From NCBI GenBank assembly GCA_037833965.1, contig AP031353.1, positions 16,494,501 through 16,558,500 on the forward strand: DNA of 64,000 bases, read 5' to 3'. Numbering within the stretch: the stretch's first letter is position 1; each line of letters opens with the position of its first letter. The notes under the pieces were generated by a model that was not told where the DNA came from, ran no database searches, and saw only the letters and a program-made list of their open reading frames with translations. The position numbers and the translations under genes are program-made. This DNA comes from Marchantia polymorpha subsp. ruderalis (lineage: Eukaryota > Streptophyta > Marchantiopsida > Marchantiales > Marchantiaceae). This document shows, in pieces, positions 46,690 through 57,388 of the stretch.

Positions 46690-47290
46690 GTTTGTGTGCT
46701 GAAGATTTTCTTAGTGACAGTTTTCAGCTGACGGTTTTTTCACGAACAGTTTGTGTGCTGAAGATTTTCTTAGTGACAGTTTTCAGCTGACGGTTTTTTT
46801 AGTGACAATTTTCAGGTGACAGTTTTATCACTGACAATTTGGATGACAGTTTCTTTAGTGATAGGTTACACTTTAGTGATGGTTTTTTGAGATGATTTTG
46901 AGTTTCTAACGTTCCTGATATTTTATGATGGTTGTGAATTTTCTTCGAGTTTGAAGTTTACCTTTTCTCGAAGTTTTCTCGTCAATTTTAGAAGTTTTCA
47001 GTTTTGTTTTCTCTAAGTTTCAGTTTTGTTTTCTTGAAGTTTCGGTTTCAGAAGTTTTCAGTTTCGTTTTCTCGAAGTTTTCTTGAATTTTCTTTGAGTT
47101 TGAAGTTTTTTTGAAGTTTACCCTTTCTCGAAGTTTTCTAGTCAGTTTTAGAAGTTTTCAGTTTTGTTTTCTCTAAGTTTCAGTTTCGTTTTCTTGAAGA
47201 TTTCTCGAAGTTTCGGTTTCATAAGTTTTCAGTTTCGTTTTCTCGAAGTTTCAGTAACGTTTTCTCGAAGTTTTCTCGCAGTTTCAGTTT
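46690..47290 (+). repeat. Repetitive leader of the copia element
   Basis: Begins with a 59-bp unit in two copies (TTTGTGTGCTGAAG at 46691 and 46750), with further TTTAGTGACAG words. It is followed by a long tract built from TTTTCTCGAAG and CAGTTTCGTTTTC words. Non-coding and pyrimidine-biased, between primer site and gag. Confidence 0.8.
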
Positions 47291-47324
47291 CGTATTCACT
47301 CTAGAATTCCCTTAAGGAACAAGG

Positions 47325-47615
47325 AACGGCCGCCACCCCTGTGACAAGGGTTTCGTCAGGCCGTCCCCACCTCCTACGCTCATGCGCACATTCTTCCCGA
47401 GCGGCGCGCGCGGGCACGTCGCCAGCGAGAGCCGGACGGCGCGGGTCGGAAGTTCGCGAGCGGCGCGGGTCACCATCTGCGCGGCGGGGGTCGGCACTTC
47501 CCGAGTCAGGCGGCGCGGGTCATCACCTGCGCGAGAACACTCTTCGGGAGGGACTCGAACCCACGACCTCTTGCTTGCGAGCGCAAAGCACTAACCACTG
47601 AGCTACTGTTGTGGA
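47325..47615 (-). mobile_element. SINE-like insert with tRNA-derived head
   Basis: On the minus strand the right end carries both pol III boxes of a tRNA: box A GTAGCTCAGTGG (47595-47606) and box B GGTTCGAGTCC (47551-47561), with an anticodon-like CTCGCAA loop between. The acceptor and D stems pair poorly, so it is not a working tRNA. Downstream follows about 200 bp of very GC-rich sequence repeating GACCCGCGCCG words, unlike the AT-rich copia DNA around it. The arrangement (tRNA head, unrelated body) is that of a SINE. Target duplications and an A tail were not found, so the boundaries are approximate. Confidence 0.6.
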
Positions 47616-47775
47616 TGTGGTAAAAGCGCCAGCACTCGTTGTTGCGGGTGACGGATACAGTCGCGGATGACGGATTTTTTTTTTCAGTCACGGGCGACGT
47701 TAGTCGCGGGTGACGGATATAGTCGTAGATGACAGACGTAAAGTGCATATTGACCATCTTCAGCAGCTGAAAATG

Positions 47776-48733
47776 CACCCGAAGGACGAAATTGCCGTGA
47801 CAACAGACGGTACCTCTAGTTTTCGTCGAATTGAGATGGCCTCGAAACAAGTTGCAGGAATAGGGTACAACATTCTTCCTCTTGATGGCCGATCCGATTA
47901 CTTGCTTTGGGAAAAGCAGGTGAAAGGCAAGTTGAGATCTATGGGTCTCGCTAATGTGCTTAAAGACAAACTAATGCACGTTACCGACATTGATTGGAAG
48001 GATTCACAAGAGCAAGCGGTCTACATTGTGATGTATTATCTCGATCCTTCAGTTATGAAGCAAGTTGAGGAGTATCCTGAGGTTACACAACTCTTTGATG
48101 CCCTACAGAGACGGTTTCATAAGAAGGAAATCTCCCATGTGATGAATAACTACATGAGGCTATTGAATTTTAGAAATGAAGCCGGGCTCGAGAATTCAGG
48201 ATTACATTCACGCCTACGGAGATTTGTTGGTAGATCTTCAAAGTATGGGAGAGGAGCTTTCTGACATTAAGAAAGCTATGCATCTACTTCACTCATTGAC
48301 TCACTCCTATCAAACACTATCAAAGATTCTACTTCATCGTGATAACAAGGCTGTGACTTACAACGAGGTTGTAAGTGCTCTTGTGGCAGACGCGGTGGAA
48401 CAGGAGATGTTGTCATTCTCTCGCCCATTCACTTCAAGTACTACACATACTATGATCCGGGGTCAGTTGCAACCATCAGGTCAGGACAATCTGCAACGTA
48501 CAGGGTTCAAGCGGCAGAGATCGAGATCCCCTCAGCGTAGGAAAGTTCATTTTCAGGTTCCATCCCCTAACAAGAGGAACTTGAAGAACTTGGTGTGTTG
48601 GAGATGTGGCAAGAATGGCCATATCAAGAAGGACTGTCGGATGCAAATCAGAGATGCAAATCTTCCTCAAGTGGCAAATGTTGTAGAGCATCTTCACTCT
48701 GAAGAGGAAGACGTGTTTACCCACAGTCTATGA
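47776..48733 (+). mobile_element. Copia gag region
   Basis: Frames with the copia gag layout (UBN2-type capsid words such as YLLWEKQVKGKL) and a CCHC zinc knuckle CWRCGKNGHIKKDC near 48596-48637. Broken copy. Confidence 0.9.
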
Positions 48734-48734
48734 T

Positions 48735-51097
48735 GCCAGAGAGGAGGGGATTACTCGTCACTTCACGACAGTTTACACTCCCCAACAAAATGCTATTTCT
48801 GAAAGACTCAACAGAACAGTGTTGGAAAAGGTGTGGAGTATGCTAAGTGAATCTGGTTTACCAGGAGAGTTTTGGGCCGAAGCCGTCAACACCGCAGTTT
48901 ATCTGGTAAACCTGTCTCCTTCTAGTGCAATCCAATTTTCCACACCGTTTGAACTCAGGCATAAACGGATGGCGGATTACAGCCGCTTGAAGGTTTTTGG
49001 CTGTACTGCTTATCCTCTTACGCCAAAGGAGCACAAAACTAAGTTAGACCCTACGTCCAAGAAATGTCTTTTTCTTATATATGCTAGTAGAGTGAAAGGT
49101 TACAGGCTATGGGATCCACTAGCACGTAAGGTGATTGTCAGTCGAGATGTTTCTTTCAATGAGCTTGGCTTATTGAAAGAGGGGTAGAATTCTAAGACTC
49201 CTCGTTTTGACAAGGAAAAATCTCCAGTCACGGATATCATCGTGGGAGAGTTTGATCATTATATCATTAATGATCTGTCACAAGAAGAAGCACCGGTTCA
49301 TCAAGAACATGAGGAACTTGAGCGAATTATCATTGATGAGCCTATTGCAATAGTTTCAGACAACAGAGATCAACCTGAAATGTCTACTAGGAGATCGCAT
49401 CGTGCTAGTAGGGCTCCTGAAAGGTTTGGTGTGTGGGCAAATTCATCCATTCTAGAAGATTGTGACTTTGATATCGAAGATAGGGATGGTATAGCGTTTA
49501 TTTTGGAAGAAGTTGAACCTTCTTCATACAGGGAAGCTCAAGCTTCGGTCAATAAGCTTGAGTGGAATACTGCAATGAAGCGGGAGATGGATTCCTGATT
49601 GACAATAAGACTTGGGAGCTGGTTGAGTCTCCTACCAATCAAATGGTGATTAACTCCAAGTGAGTGTACAAGCTGAAAGGTAATCCAGGAGGAGACGAGG
49701 CGAAAATCTTCAAAGCTAGGTCGGTGGCTAGAGGTTTCACCCAAGAAAAGGGCGTGGACTACAACAAAGTTTTCTCACCGGTAGCTAAGTATGCTACAAT
49801 TCGTCTGGTATGTACACTGGCTGCGATATTTGATCTTGTTATGGATCAGATGGATGTGGTTACAGCTTTTCTCTATGGATATTTAGAGGAGATCTACATG
49901 AGACAACCTGTTGGTTTTGAGGTCAAAGGCAAAGAGAGGTTGGTTTGTAGATTATTGAAATCATAATATGGATTGAAGCAAGCTCATAGGCAGTGAAACA
50001 CGCGATTTGATAAGTTCATGAAGGCACAAGGATTTATTCGGAGTGTGTATGATCCTTGTGTTTACATGAAGAAGGTAAATGATGAGACGTTCAATCTCAT
50101 CATTTTAGTACTCTATGTTGATGATATGCTCATATTGGCAAAAAATCAATCCGATGTTGATGAATGCAAGAGTAAGTTGAAGTCTGCATTTAAGATGAAG
50201 GATATGGGGGAGTCAAAGAGAATATTAAGCATGGAGATACATAGAGATCATGAGCAGAAGAAACTATGGTTGAGTCAAGGCAATTATGTTCGTCGTATAC
50301 TTGACAGGTTCAACATGATGGATTTTAAAGGAGTATGTACTCCTTTGGTAGTACATTTCAAACTCTCTGCAGCTCAATGTCCTACGGATGCGGTGGAGAA
50401 AGGAAATATGTCATGTGTTCACTATGAACAAGCTGTAGGCAGCCTCATGTATTTGATGGTGTGCACTAGGCCGGACATTGCTTTTGCGATGGGCAAGGTG
50501 AGCAGGTACATGTCAAATCCACGGAAAGTTCATTGGGAAGCAATGAAATGGATTTTGAGATATTTGAAGAGTACTCTGGATTATGGCTTATTGTTTGATG
50601 GTCTCTTAGACAATGCCAAATCCTTGTTTGGTTGCGTTGATGCTGACTACGGACAAGATCTAGATAAAAGGAGATCTACAACTGGGTATGTATTTACACT
50701 TGGCGGTGGAAGCATTAGTTGGAGGTCTTCCTTGCAGAAATGCGTAGCTCAGTCAACAACAGAAGTTGAATATGTGGCAACAGCAGAAGCGGCAAACAAA
50801 GCTATTTGGTTGGATAGGCTTATCATGGAAATGGGATTGAAGCATGGCTTGGTTAATCTTCATTGTGATAGCCAGAGCGCTTTACATTTGGCTGCGAACC
50901 AGGTCATGGATAGCAGAGTGAAGCACATTGACATCAGGTATCATTTTATCAGACAAGCAGTGTTTGATAAAACGATTGAGCTAGTCAAGATCGACGGTAA
51001 ACTCAACTCAGCTGATGTTTTGACCAAAGTTATTCCATTTGAGAGTTTTAGCCGACACTTTGCTACCATGCAAGTTGTGCATGGGGAGCACATGTAA
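48735..51097 (+). mobile_element. Copia pol region (integrase end, reverse transcriptase, RNase H)
   Basis: Integrase C-terminal words (FWAEAVNTAVYL, RLKVFGCTAY) come first, then reverse transcriptase (MDQMDVVTAFLYG and the active-site LYVDDM) and RNase H words (SALHLAANQVMDSRVKHIDIRYHF). Domain order is that of Ty1/copia. Broken, several breaks. Confidence 0.93.
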
Positions 51098-51287
51098 ACT
51101 TTGTTAGCATAGTAACTCTATTTACCTCTTTATGTTATTACTCTATCCTATCATGGCTATGGTCTAGTTCTAGTTAACTCTCGTATAAAGAGGGACCTTG
51201 TGATAGACATTTGTCTAGAACTTCATGCTGAGTAATAATATAGGTTTCAGAGGTTAATGTTTCCTTAACACGAGTTAAGGGGGAGAT

Positions 51288-51539
51288 TGTGGAGGTTAAC
51301 TTCGGTTAAGGAGTAACCTCAGGCTCTAGCTATTTATAGTTATGTGTGTTGCTGGCTTTGGGTTTAAATATACCCCCAAAGCCAAGGCTTCTTTGAGGAG
51401 CTGAAATATTGTGTATTCACTTGTCAGTAAACCTGCTCAGTGTTCCAGCCGTGGACGTAGCACTCGAGGATGAACCACGTTATATGAGTGTCTTGTGTCT
51501 TTGTACTTCGCTTGAATGATTCTTGATTTTACGTTAACA
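51288..51539 (+). repeat. 3' LTR of the nested copia element
   Basis: 252 bp, TGTGGAGG to GTTAACA, followed by the AGTAC target duplication. About 95 percent identical to the 5' LTR by eye. Confidence 0.93.
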
Positions 51540-51950
51540 AGTACTACCAAAGAAGCGAGTAGATCACAAAATTGAGGTGATATTTTGAAGTACACCTACT
51601 TGCAAAGCTTCACATCGTTTGGCTACAGACGAATTGGGAAAATTACAAAGCTCAAGTGAAGCAGATGTTGAGCAAATGATTCATTCAACTAAGTAATTCA
51701 CCTTATGGTACTCAAGTGCTTTTTGTGAAGAATAAAGATGTATCTACGAGACTATGCATCGATTATAGGAGTTTGAATAAGCAAACGATGAAAAACAAAT
51801 ATCTATTAACTTGTATGGATGATTTGTTTGATCAACTTCACCAAACTAGATTTGACTACAATCAAATTCGAATTGGAAATGAAAATTATGTGATAATCAT
51901 GTATGAATTGATGATTTTGTTAATTTCACCAATTTATGACATAGACTAAT
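51540..51950 (+). mobile_element. Ty3/gypsy retrotransposon fossil, right part
   Basis: Continuation of the gypsy copy after the copia insertion. Reverse transcriptase words [13 protein letters not shown] and DDLFDQLH at about 51740-51840 are those of Ty3/gypsy. The remainder of pol and a 3' LTR were not found, so the copy is truncated or eroded beyond recognition. Confidence 0.85.
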
Positions 51951-53091
51951 TGTTGATGTGTGATGATGTGTTTGTTAATTTTAATTTAATTTTTTGGTAT
52001 TATATGTAAATATGAATCTTTTGATGGAAAAATTTATGAATTTCAATGAAATAATTACTGTGTTATTTTAATTTATTCTTTTTGATATATATGATAAATT
52101 TTTTTTACTTTAAAGATGTAAACTTGTGCATTGCAACTATATATTTTTTAGCTAAATTTCATTGAAAATGCTGTTATCTTGAAATTCAATTTAGATCTAA
52201 AATTAAATTAAATTGTTGACAATTTTTAATCATGTGTATTTACGAAAGGTACATGGAGATTACGTTATGAGATTACAAAAATTCATGATACTCAAGTTAT
52301 GACAAGTTAAATTTTTGATTGAATATAGACTTATATTTCAATTGATCTTGAATTAAATTAAATTTAAGTTGACAATAAAAACATAAAGTATATCTATAAA
52401 AGAATTAGAAACTTGTAAATATCAAGCCATGGAATTTAGCACTTGATTGAAAAAATTTCTATAAAGAGCTTAAGAGTGACAATTGAACGATGATGTAATA
52501 CTACTACCACACTTCATTCTAGCAGTTAAGTAATTAACTCTAGCACATAATTCAGTGTGAAGAGTTGATTGAAGTCTCTATATTATGATGCAAATTTTTC
52601 TGGTCTTGAAAATCTAGAGTATGAGAGTTATTGATCTTATCTTTTTATGCAGCTATATTTTTGTTTCGATGTAGTACATACTTATAGAATATTTTATGAT
52701 GTGTATCACTCATAATTTATAATTCCAGTAGTGTAAATAAAGAGTAACATGTTTGAAACAAAGTAAATCTCTGATTGAAGCATTTTAATTCTCATTATTG
52801 ATATTTCAAATACCAGAGATGAGAACTTACAAATTGCAGAATTCCAATTAGAACAGGAATTATTGCTAATTAGAAAAAAAATGTTCTACTCTATTATGTT
52901 GAGGGATATATGTACCTATTGGCGAAGAACCAGGTCGCCAAAAACACATGGGTCTCGCAAAAGCTCAATAACATCGTCAATAATGGTATGATTGACCTCT
53001 AATCGGGTTCAATGCACTTTATTGGTGCCCTTATGATATTGGGACATCAAACTCGATTTTATTATTTGTCAAAGTATGACAGTACAGTAGT
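51951..53091. other. AT-rich DNA without recognised features
   Basis: Very AT-rich, stops in all frames. It may be eroded remains of the gypsy element, but no motif supports this. Confidence 0.4.
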
Positions 53092-54306
53092 CTAGCCATG
53101 GAGGATCGCGGGAGTCTTGGGCGGGCGCCCAAGACGGATCTTTGGCTTCTCAACCCCGACCGCCTTCATTTTTGCCTTCTTTGATCGCGTTACAGGCACA
53201 GCTGGTAAATCACCGCTATCGCCACCCGCAATATCTGTTGTGGCGGCCACCTCGGTAGGGATAGCAGGATAGTACGAGAGAAACTCAGGCGGAATTGAGA
53301 AGTACTTTTGAAACAATGATACCAGTTTCTTCTCCGTCAGCGACTTTACCTCAAGTTGGGGCAGCTGGAGATAATCAATGGATTCGATATCATCAATGGA
53401 TTTGACGTCGGGCCCGAATAGGTCAAACAAAATCGCATGACGAACATCATCAATATTTGTGGGCAAAATCATTGGAAAGTGCATCGACTCATCATCAGGC
53501 GTCATTGCGAGATGACACATTTCCACGACGCCCTTCTTGATTTCAAAATAGTAGTGGCTCGTGTAGTTCGTCGGCATCGGCTTCAAGTACTTGGTGAGTA
53601 AAGGGCTCCATTCGCCGAAGAAGGGTCAGGTCGTTGAACGATGATCGAGAAATTTGGTAGAGACAGATTTGATGTCATTCAACAAATATACAATCGCACC
53701 GGTGCTGTACAAATTGACGTCGCGCATCTTGTTTCGACACCAAGCAACGACACGATCAGCCGTGTTGAGCGAGTGGCCTGGAATGAGATAGTGAATGACG
53801 ACCTTATCATAGAAAAGTAATGAAAGGAGGGCATAGAACATGAACGCGAGCTTAGATTTGTTTTGACCCACAAAGTTATTGAGAATCAATAACAAAATCT
53901 TCGGCGGAATGCTGCCACGTTGCCGATGAAAGCGACGAAGACCGATATGATACAGGAGACGAAGGCTACATAGCGCGTCTGTGCCTTTGCCTTGGCCGCG
54001 CTCATCATAAATCAGAACGTTGTTGGCGTCATTCGTGATGTCGGCAATGATGAAGTTCTGCATCATGAGATTGGAATTAAAATAATCAGCAGAGGGACGT
54101 TGGTGCCCATAGTGAGGGAGCGCAAAGCTGCCACCAAAATCTTCAATTTGAATCTGGATCACCGGCACGCCTTTATGTTCGATAGCCTTATTATCAGCTG
54201 GAGGTTGTAATAACCCACCAAAGGCTAAAACTGCAATATAGTGGTAGAAACAAACCCACAGGAACAGAGGCAACACACACAGTACAAAGTGTCACATTTA
54301 ACATAC

Positions 54307-54408
54307 TATTGAAGAGTTTGAATTCTTAGACGAATGTCACTCCCAGAAATACTGCAAGTGTCCACTCGGAGATCACTCGGAGGTCGCACAATGCAGCGTA
54401 GTTCATTC

Positions 54409-54448
<40 letters not shown>

Positions 54449-54790
54449 AAACTATCGAAACACAACTCAGAGATCGGTTATGACCTCTACTTAAGATTTC
54501 AGGGGAAAGTCTCTCGCGAGTACACTCAGCGAATCTGCGGGTAGTGACTCCCAACTTCGGCTTTTACAACCCTTTCACTAGTTTCTGCTAGCACAGGGAA
54601 CCCGGAATGGACTTCCTACTTCGGATCGAAGTCACTCACACGCGGTGAACAACACACTCAACTCACAAAATGCGCAGAGAACACAGGTCCGAACTGAGAG
54701 GCTCAACTGAGAAACGATCTAGTAGCACACCATAATAGTCTATTGAAGAGTTTGAATTCTTAGGCACTTGTCATTCCCAGAAATACTACA
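54307..54790. repeat. Direct repeat pair inside the DUF7869 element
   Basis: A segment of about 50 bp (TATTGAAGAGTTTGAATTCT, then CCCAGAAATACT) occurs at 54307 and again at 54741, 434 bp apart, in the same orientation with few differences. The DNA between is CA-rich and non-coding. It may be ends of a small insertion or an LTR-like remnant. Confidence 0.8.
54411..54445. repeat. (CA)n microsatellite
   Basis: About 17 CA dinucleotides without interruption. Confidence 0.95.
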
Positions 54791-54857
54791 GGGGTTGCCC
54801 TGAAGGCACCTGCTGCAGCGTAACCTGAATTACAACTAAGGCTTACTCGAAGTAACA

Positions 54858-54926
54858 AAACTTCACTTTGGCATTCAGGGGAAAAATCCCGAAGGGATTT
54901 TTCCCCTGAATGCCAAAGTGAAGTTT
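54858..54926. repeat. Perfect long hairpin, 33-bp arms
   Basis: Left arm 54858-54890 (begins AAACTTCACTTTGGC) and right arm 54894-54926 are exact reverse complements over 33 bp, separated by the 3-base loop GAA. It lies in the non-coding gap of the DUF7869 element, just after the second direct repeat. Confidence 0.97.
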
Positions 54927-56185
54927 GCTCTTACTCTGGCTTTGCTTAAACTCTTTTTACTCTGGCTTTGCGTACCGATTGCTATTTACAGCTGCTACCG
55001 CGGTACTTACTATTCAAAAATGTTCTAGTTCCGACGAAAAACAAAAAGTGGTTTTTCAAAAATATCACTGATGATCGTCGTTGGGATGGCCTGCTTTGGC
55101 GCATGGGCGGAAATGTACTGTTTAACAAACGTAGACATTGTCCGTCGCTGATCAATCGCTGCCGATAGATGCATCGTCTTCTCCAAAGGCAACAACTCGT
55201 GTTCTTCACTCGGAAGATCATCTCTGTCAAGCTCAACATGAATGCAAACACACCCATTACAAACGTCTTTTGTCGTCCTTGTTAATCGAACACATGGATA
55301 CTTCAGATTAACGTATTGAGTCCATTGGCTGTAGCTCATCACACGACGATTCATTTCCATCATCTTATCAAAATATTCCTTCCACAACCAAGTCCAAGTT
55401 AAGCACTCTTCAACAAAATACTGGCGCGGTCGTCGATGTGCACATGGAAATCCGTCCTCAAGGTTTCAGTTGTTGCACACGCCAACGAATGCAGCCACAT
55501 GATCCGCAGTGAGAGCGTGCGCTGGGATCTGCGTCGGCCGACGAGTGTGCAGTGTGTCGATACCCTCCTCACGACCTTCCTCAAACGCGTTATTCGGCTG
55601 CCACCAACAAGATTAATTGCCCAAATGACCGTTATCATATAGACCTTGATGCATCAGACCCAATACAATTCCTTCTCCTTGCTGCCATTCCTCGCCTCCG
55701 TATTTGGTATTCATTGTGTCCCACTTTGTTCTCAGCTCGGCGATAGCCTCCTGTCCCAAAATCAAAATCGCCTTCTTCATTGCGTTGTCATGAGGATTGG
55801 AGTTTTTCTTGGTATTGCTTTGCGATACACATTGATAAGATCCATAGATTACTCCATGCTTTCGCTTCTTCATCAGTACTTCGCCTACAAAGCTCAGCTC
55901 CAAGACTCACGTAGAAGCTGCCGATGGCATTAATGCACCAGATCCTGACGATGAACCGGACACATTATGCGGGCTGATGCCACTGCTCATGAGTTGATCG
56001 CGCCATCGGGAGATAATTAGGCACTCATGCCACACATATAGATAAGTCAGTATGGCGTTCATCGTTGCATGGATGTTCTTCTTCGACCTCTCAATAAATG
56101 CAGTCAAATCATTATTGTCGAACCCCCATGCCTGAATTTGCTTCTTCAGCTCAATAAGACTATCATCCATATCCTTCTTACTCAT

Positions 56186-57388
56186 TGGTGCTCCTCACTC
56201 TGCCTGCCTCCTCACTCGCTTGAATGACGAGGCAATACTCTCAAGTCAGTGGGCAGTTCAAAGAAGCTGCATGATGTGGAACTTTCCTAACACATTCTGA
56301 GCCCATTTCCCGCCTACTTGTGTGACTTTTTGGAACAACTAAAAAATAATAAAATAATTCGATTTCACTTCGATAGTTTCATATCCATAAAAAATTAATT
56401 TGCAATTGAGTTAAACATCTTAATCTATATGTTTAAGTGTCATGTCATTTTGTTATCCAGGTGAAATAAATTTATCTAAAGAATATAAAAAGCATGGATA
56501 TGCTTACATAGAACTTAAAGCCTAATTATTTTTGTCATACTTATTATCGAAAATATTGTCTGTAAAGTTTTGATTTATTATGAAATATAGTATATTATAG
56601 ATGTTTATCTATACTAAATTATAATATATCCATGGATATATTTTATCTTCGTTTGATATAATGATGTATATTTTTTTAAAAAAAATATGTTGTTTTAATT
56701 TATATTGTAATTTTAATTTATAATGGGTTATATAATTTCTATATATTTTTCATCTTTCATTATGTCATTTCATTTATTTTAGTAATAAATTATGTGTATA
56801 TTTTACGAAAAATTCAGTGTTGAAAACGTATGTGTCGCATTGTAAGTTATGAGATAAAATAATGTGTTATGATCGAATATGTGTTGGTTCATTGAGAAAT
56901 ATATTTTGTTAAAAACTATTTACTCAATTGCCCTATTATATCACATAGGTACTAAGTTGTAATTTATTGCGGCATAACGACAATTATATGCTTATGTACG
57001 TCCTGTATTGGTATTTTCAAAGCTTTGGGAGCAAATGAGTGAGCCCGTACAGTAGCAATGGCTGGTATCGGGTCCACAAGACACACACGTCACTGGACAG
57101 GGGACATCATACCATTAGTTTCGACGCATTTGAAACGAAGTATGAATGTGAACGAGGATATGTCGACAGAGAATGGGAAAGTATTTCCTTCAAAATTTGA
57201 TAAAATGCGGAAGACAATGAAGTCTATCTCTGAAAGTAAGCAGGTAGCTTTCGCTAACCGCACCAATTCCTGGTACTAAATATTCTCAAAAGCTCCGATG
57301 CAGGAGAATTCAGGTTCCCCCAATCTTGTGTGGCACACTGAACGAGTGTGCACGAATTCTACCGTTGCTATGCATACTCGGACCTCAA
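56186..57388. other. AT-rich spacer and 3' flank of the D-box gene
   Basis: 56340-56960 is very AT-rich with nothing recognised. 57000-57388 probably holds the 3' UTR of the minus-strand gene. A 73-codon plus-strand frame at 57058-57279 has no family signature. Confidence 0.45.

Larger units (their letters stand above)
46398..51539 (+). mobile_element. Ty1/copia LTR retrotransposon inserted in the gypsy element
   Basis: A 5.1-kb element with two 252-bp LTRs (46398-46649 and 51288-51539), each TG...CA, flanked by the 5-bp target duplication AGTAC. It has a primer-binding site next to the 5' LTR (GATATCAGAGCC, near 46652), a polypurine tract before the 3' LTR (AAGGGGGAGATT), gag and pol-derived frames. 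By eye the LTRs differ at about 12 of 252 sites (about 95 percent identity), suggesting insertion within the last few million years at usual plant rates. The coding region is broken, with several breaks, and is incomplete compared with full-length members. It sits inside the older gypsy copy and itself holds a SINE-like insert. Confidence 0.95.
53092..56185 (-). mobile_element. Decayed DNA-transposon-like element with DUF7869-type protein
   Basis: Minus-strand frames in order: 56185-55907 (MSKKDMDDSLIELKK), 55903-55613, 55638-55399, 55387-55025 (Cys-rich CNGCVCIHVELD), 54276-53626, 53586-53092. The 54276-53626 piece carries the layout I associate with DUF7869 proteins, transposase-like proteins common in bryophyte and algal genomes: NVLIYDERGQGKGTDALCSL, LLLILNNFVGQNKSK and HYLIPGHSLNTAD. 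Where related proteins usually have Asp (DN.xGQNK) this copy reads Asn (LNNFVGQNK). The 53092-53586 piece ends in a basic tail RLGRPPKTP, like an AT-hook. The frames are separated by frameshifts and a non-coding gap (54277-55024), so the copy is not functional as it stands unless heavily spliced. Terminal inverted repeats were not found. Confidence 0.6.

Noticed and set aside
47545-47615. Functional tRNA gene on the minus strand
   Set aside because: Pol III boxes are good, but the acceptor and D stems do not pair properly and a GC-rich body follows; a SINE-like head fits better.
57058-57279. 73-codon plus-strand gene downstream of the D-box gene
   Set aside because: No family signature; overlaps the expected 3' UTR of the minus-strand gene.
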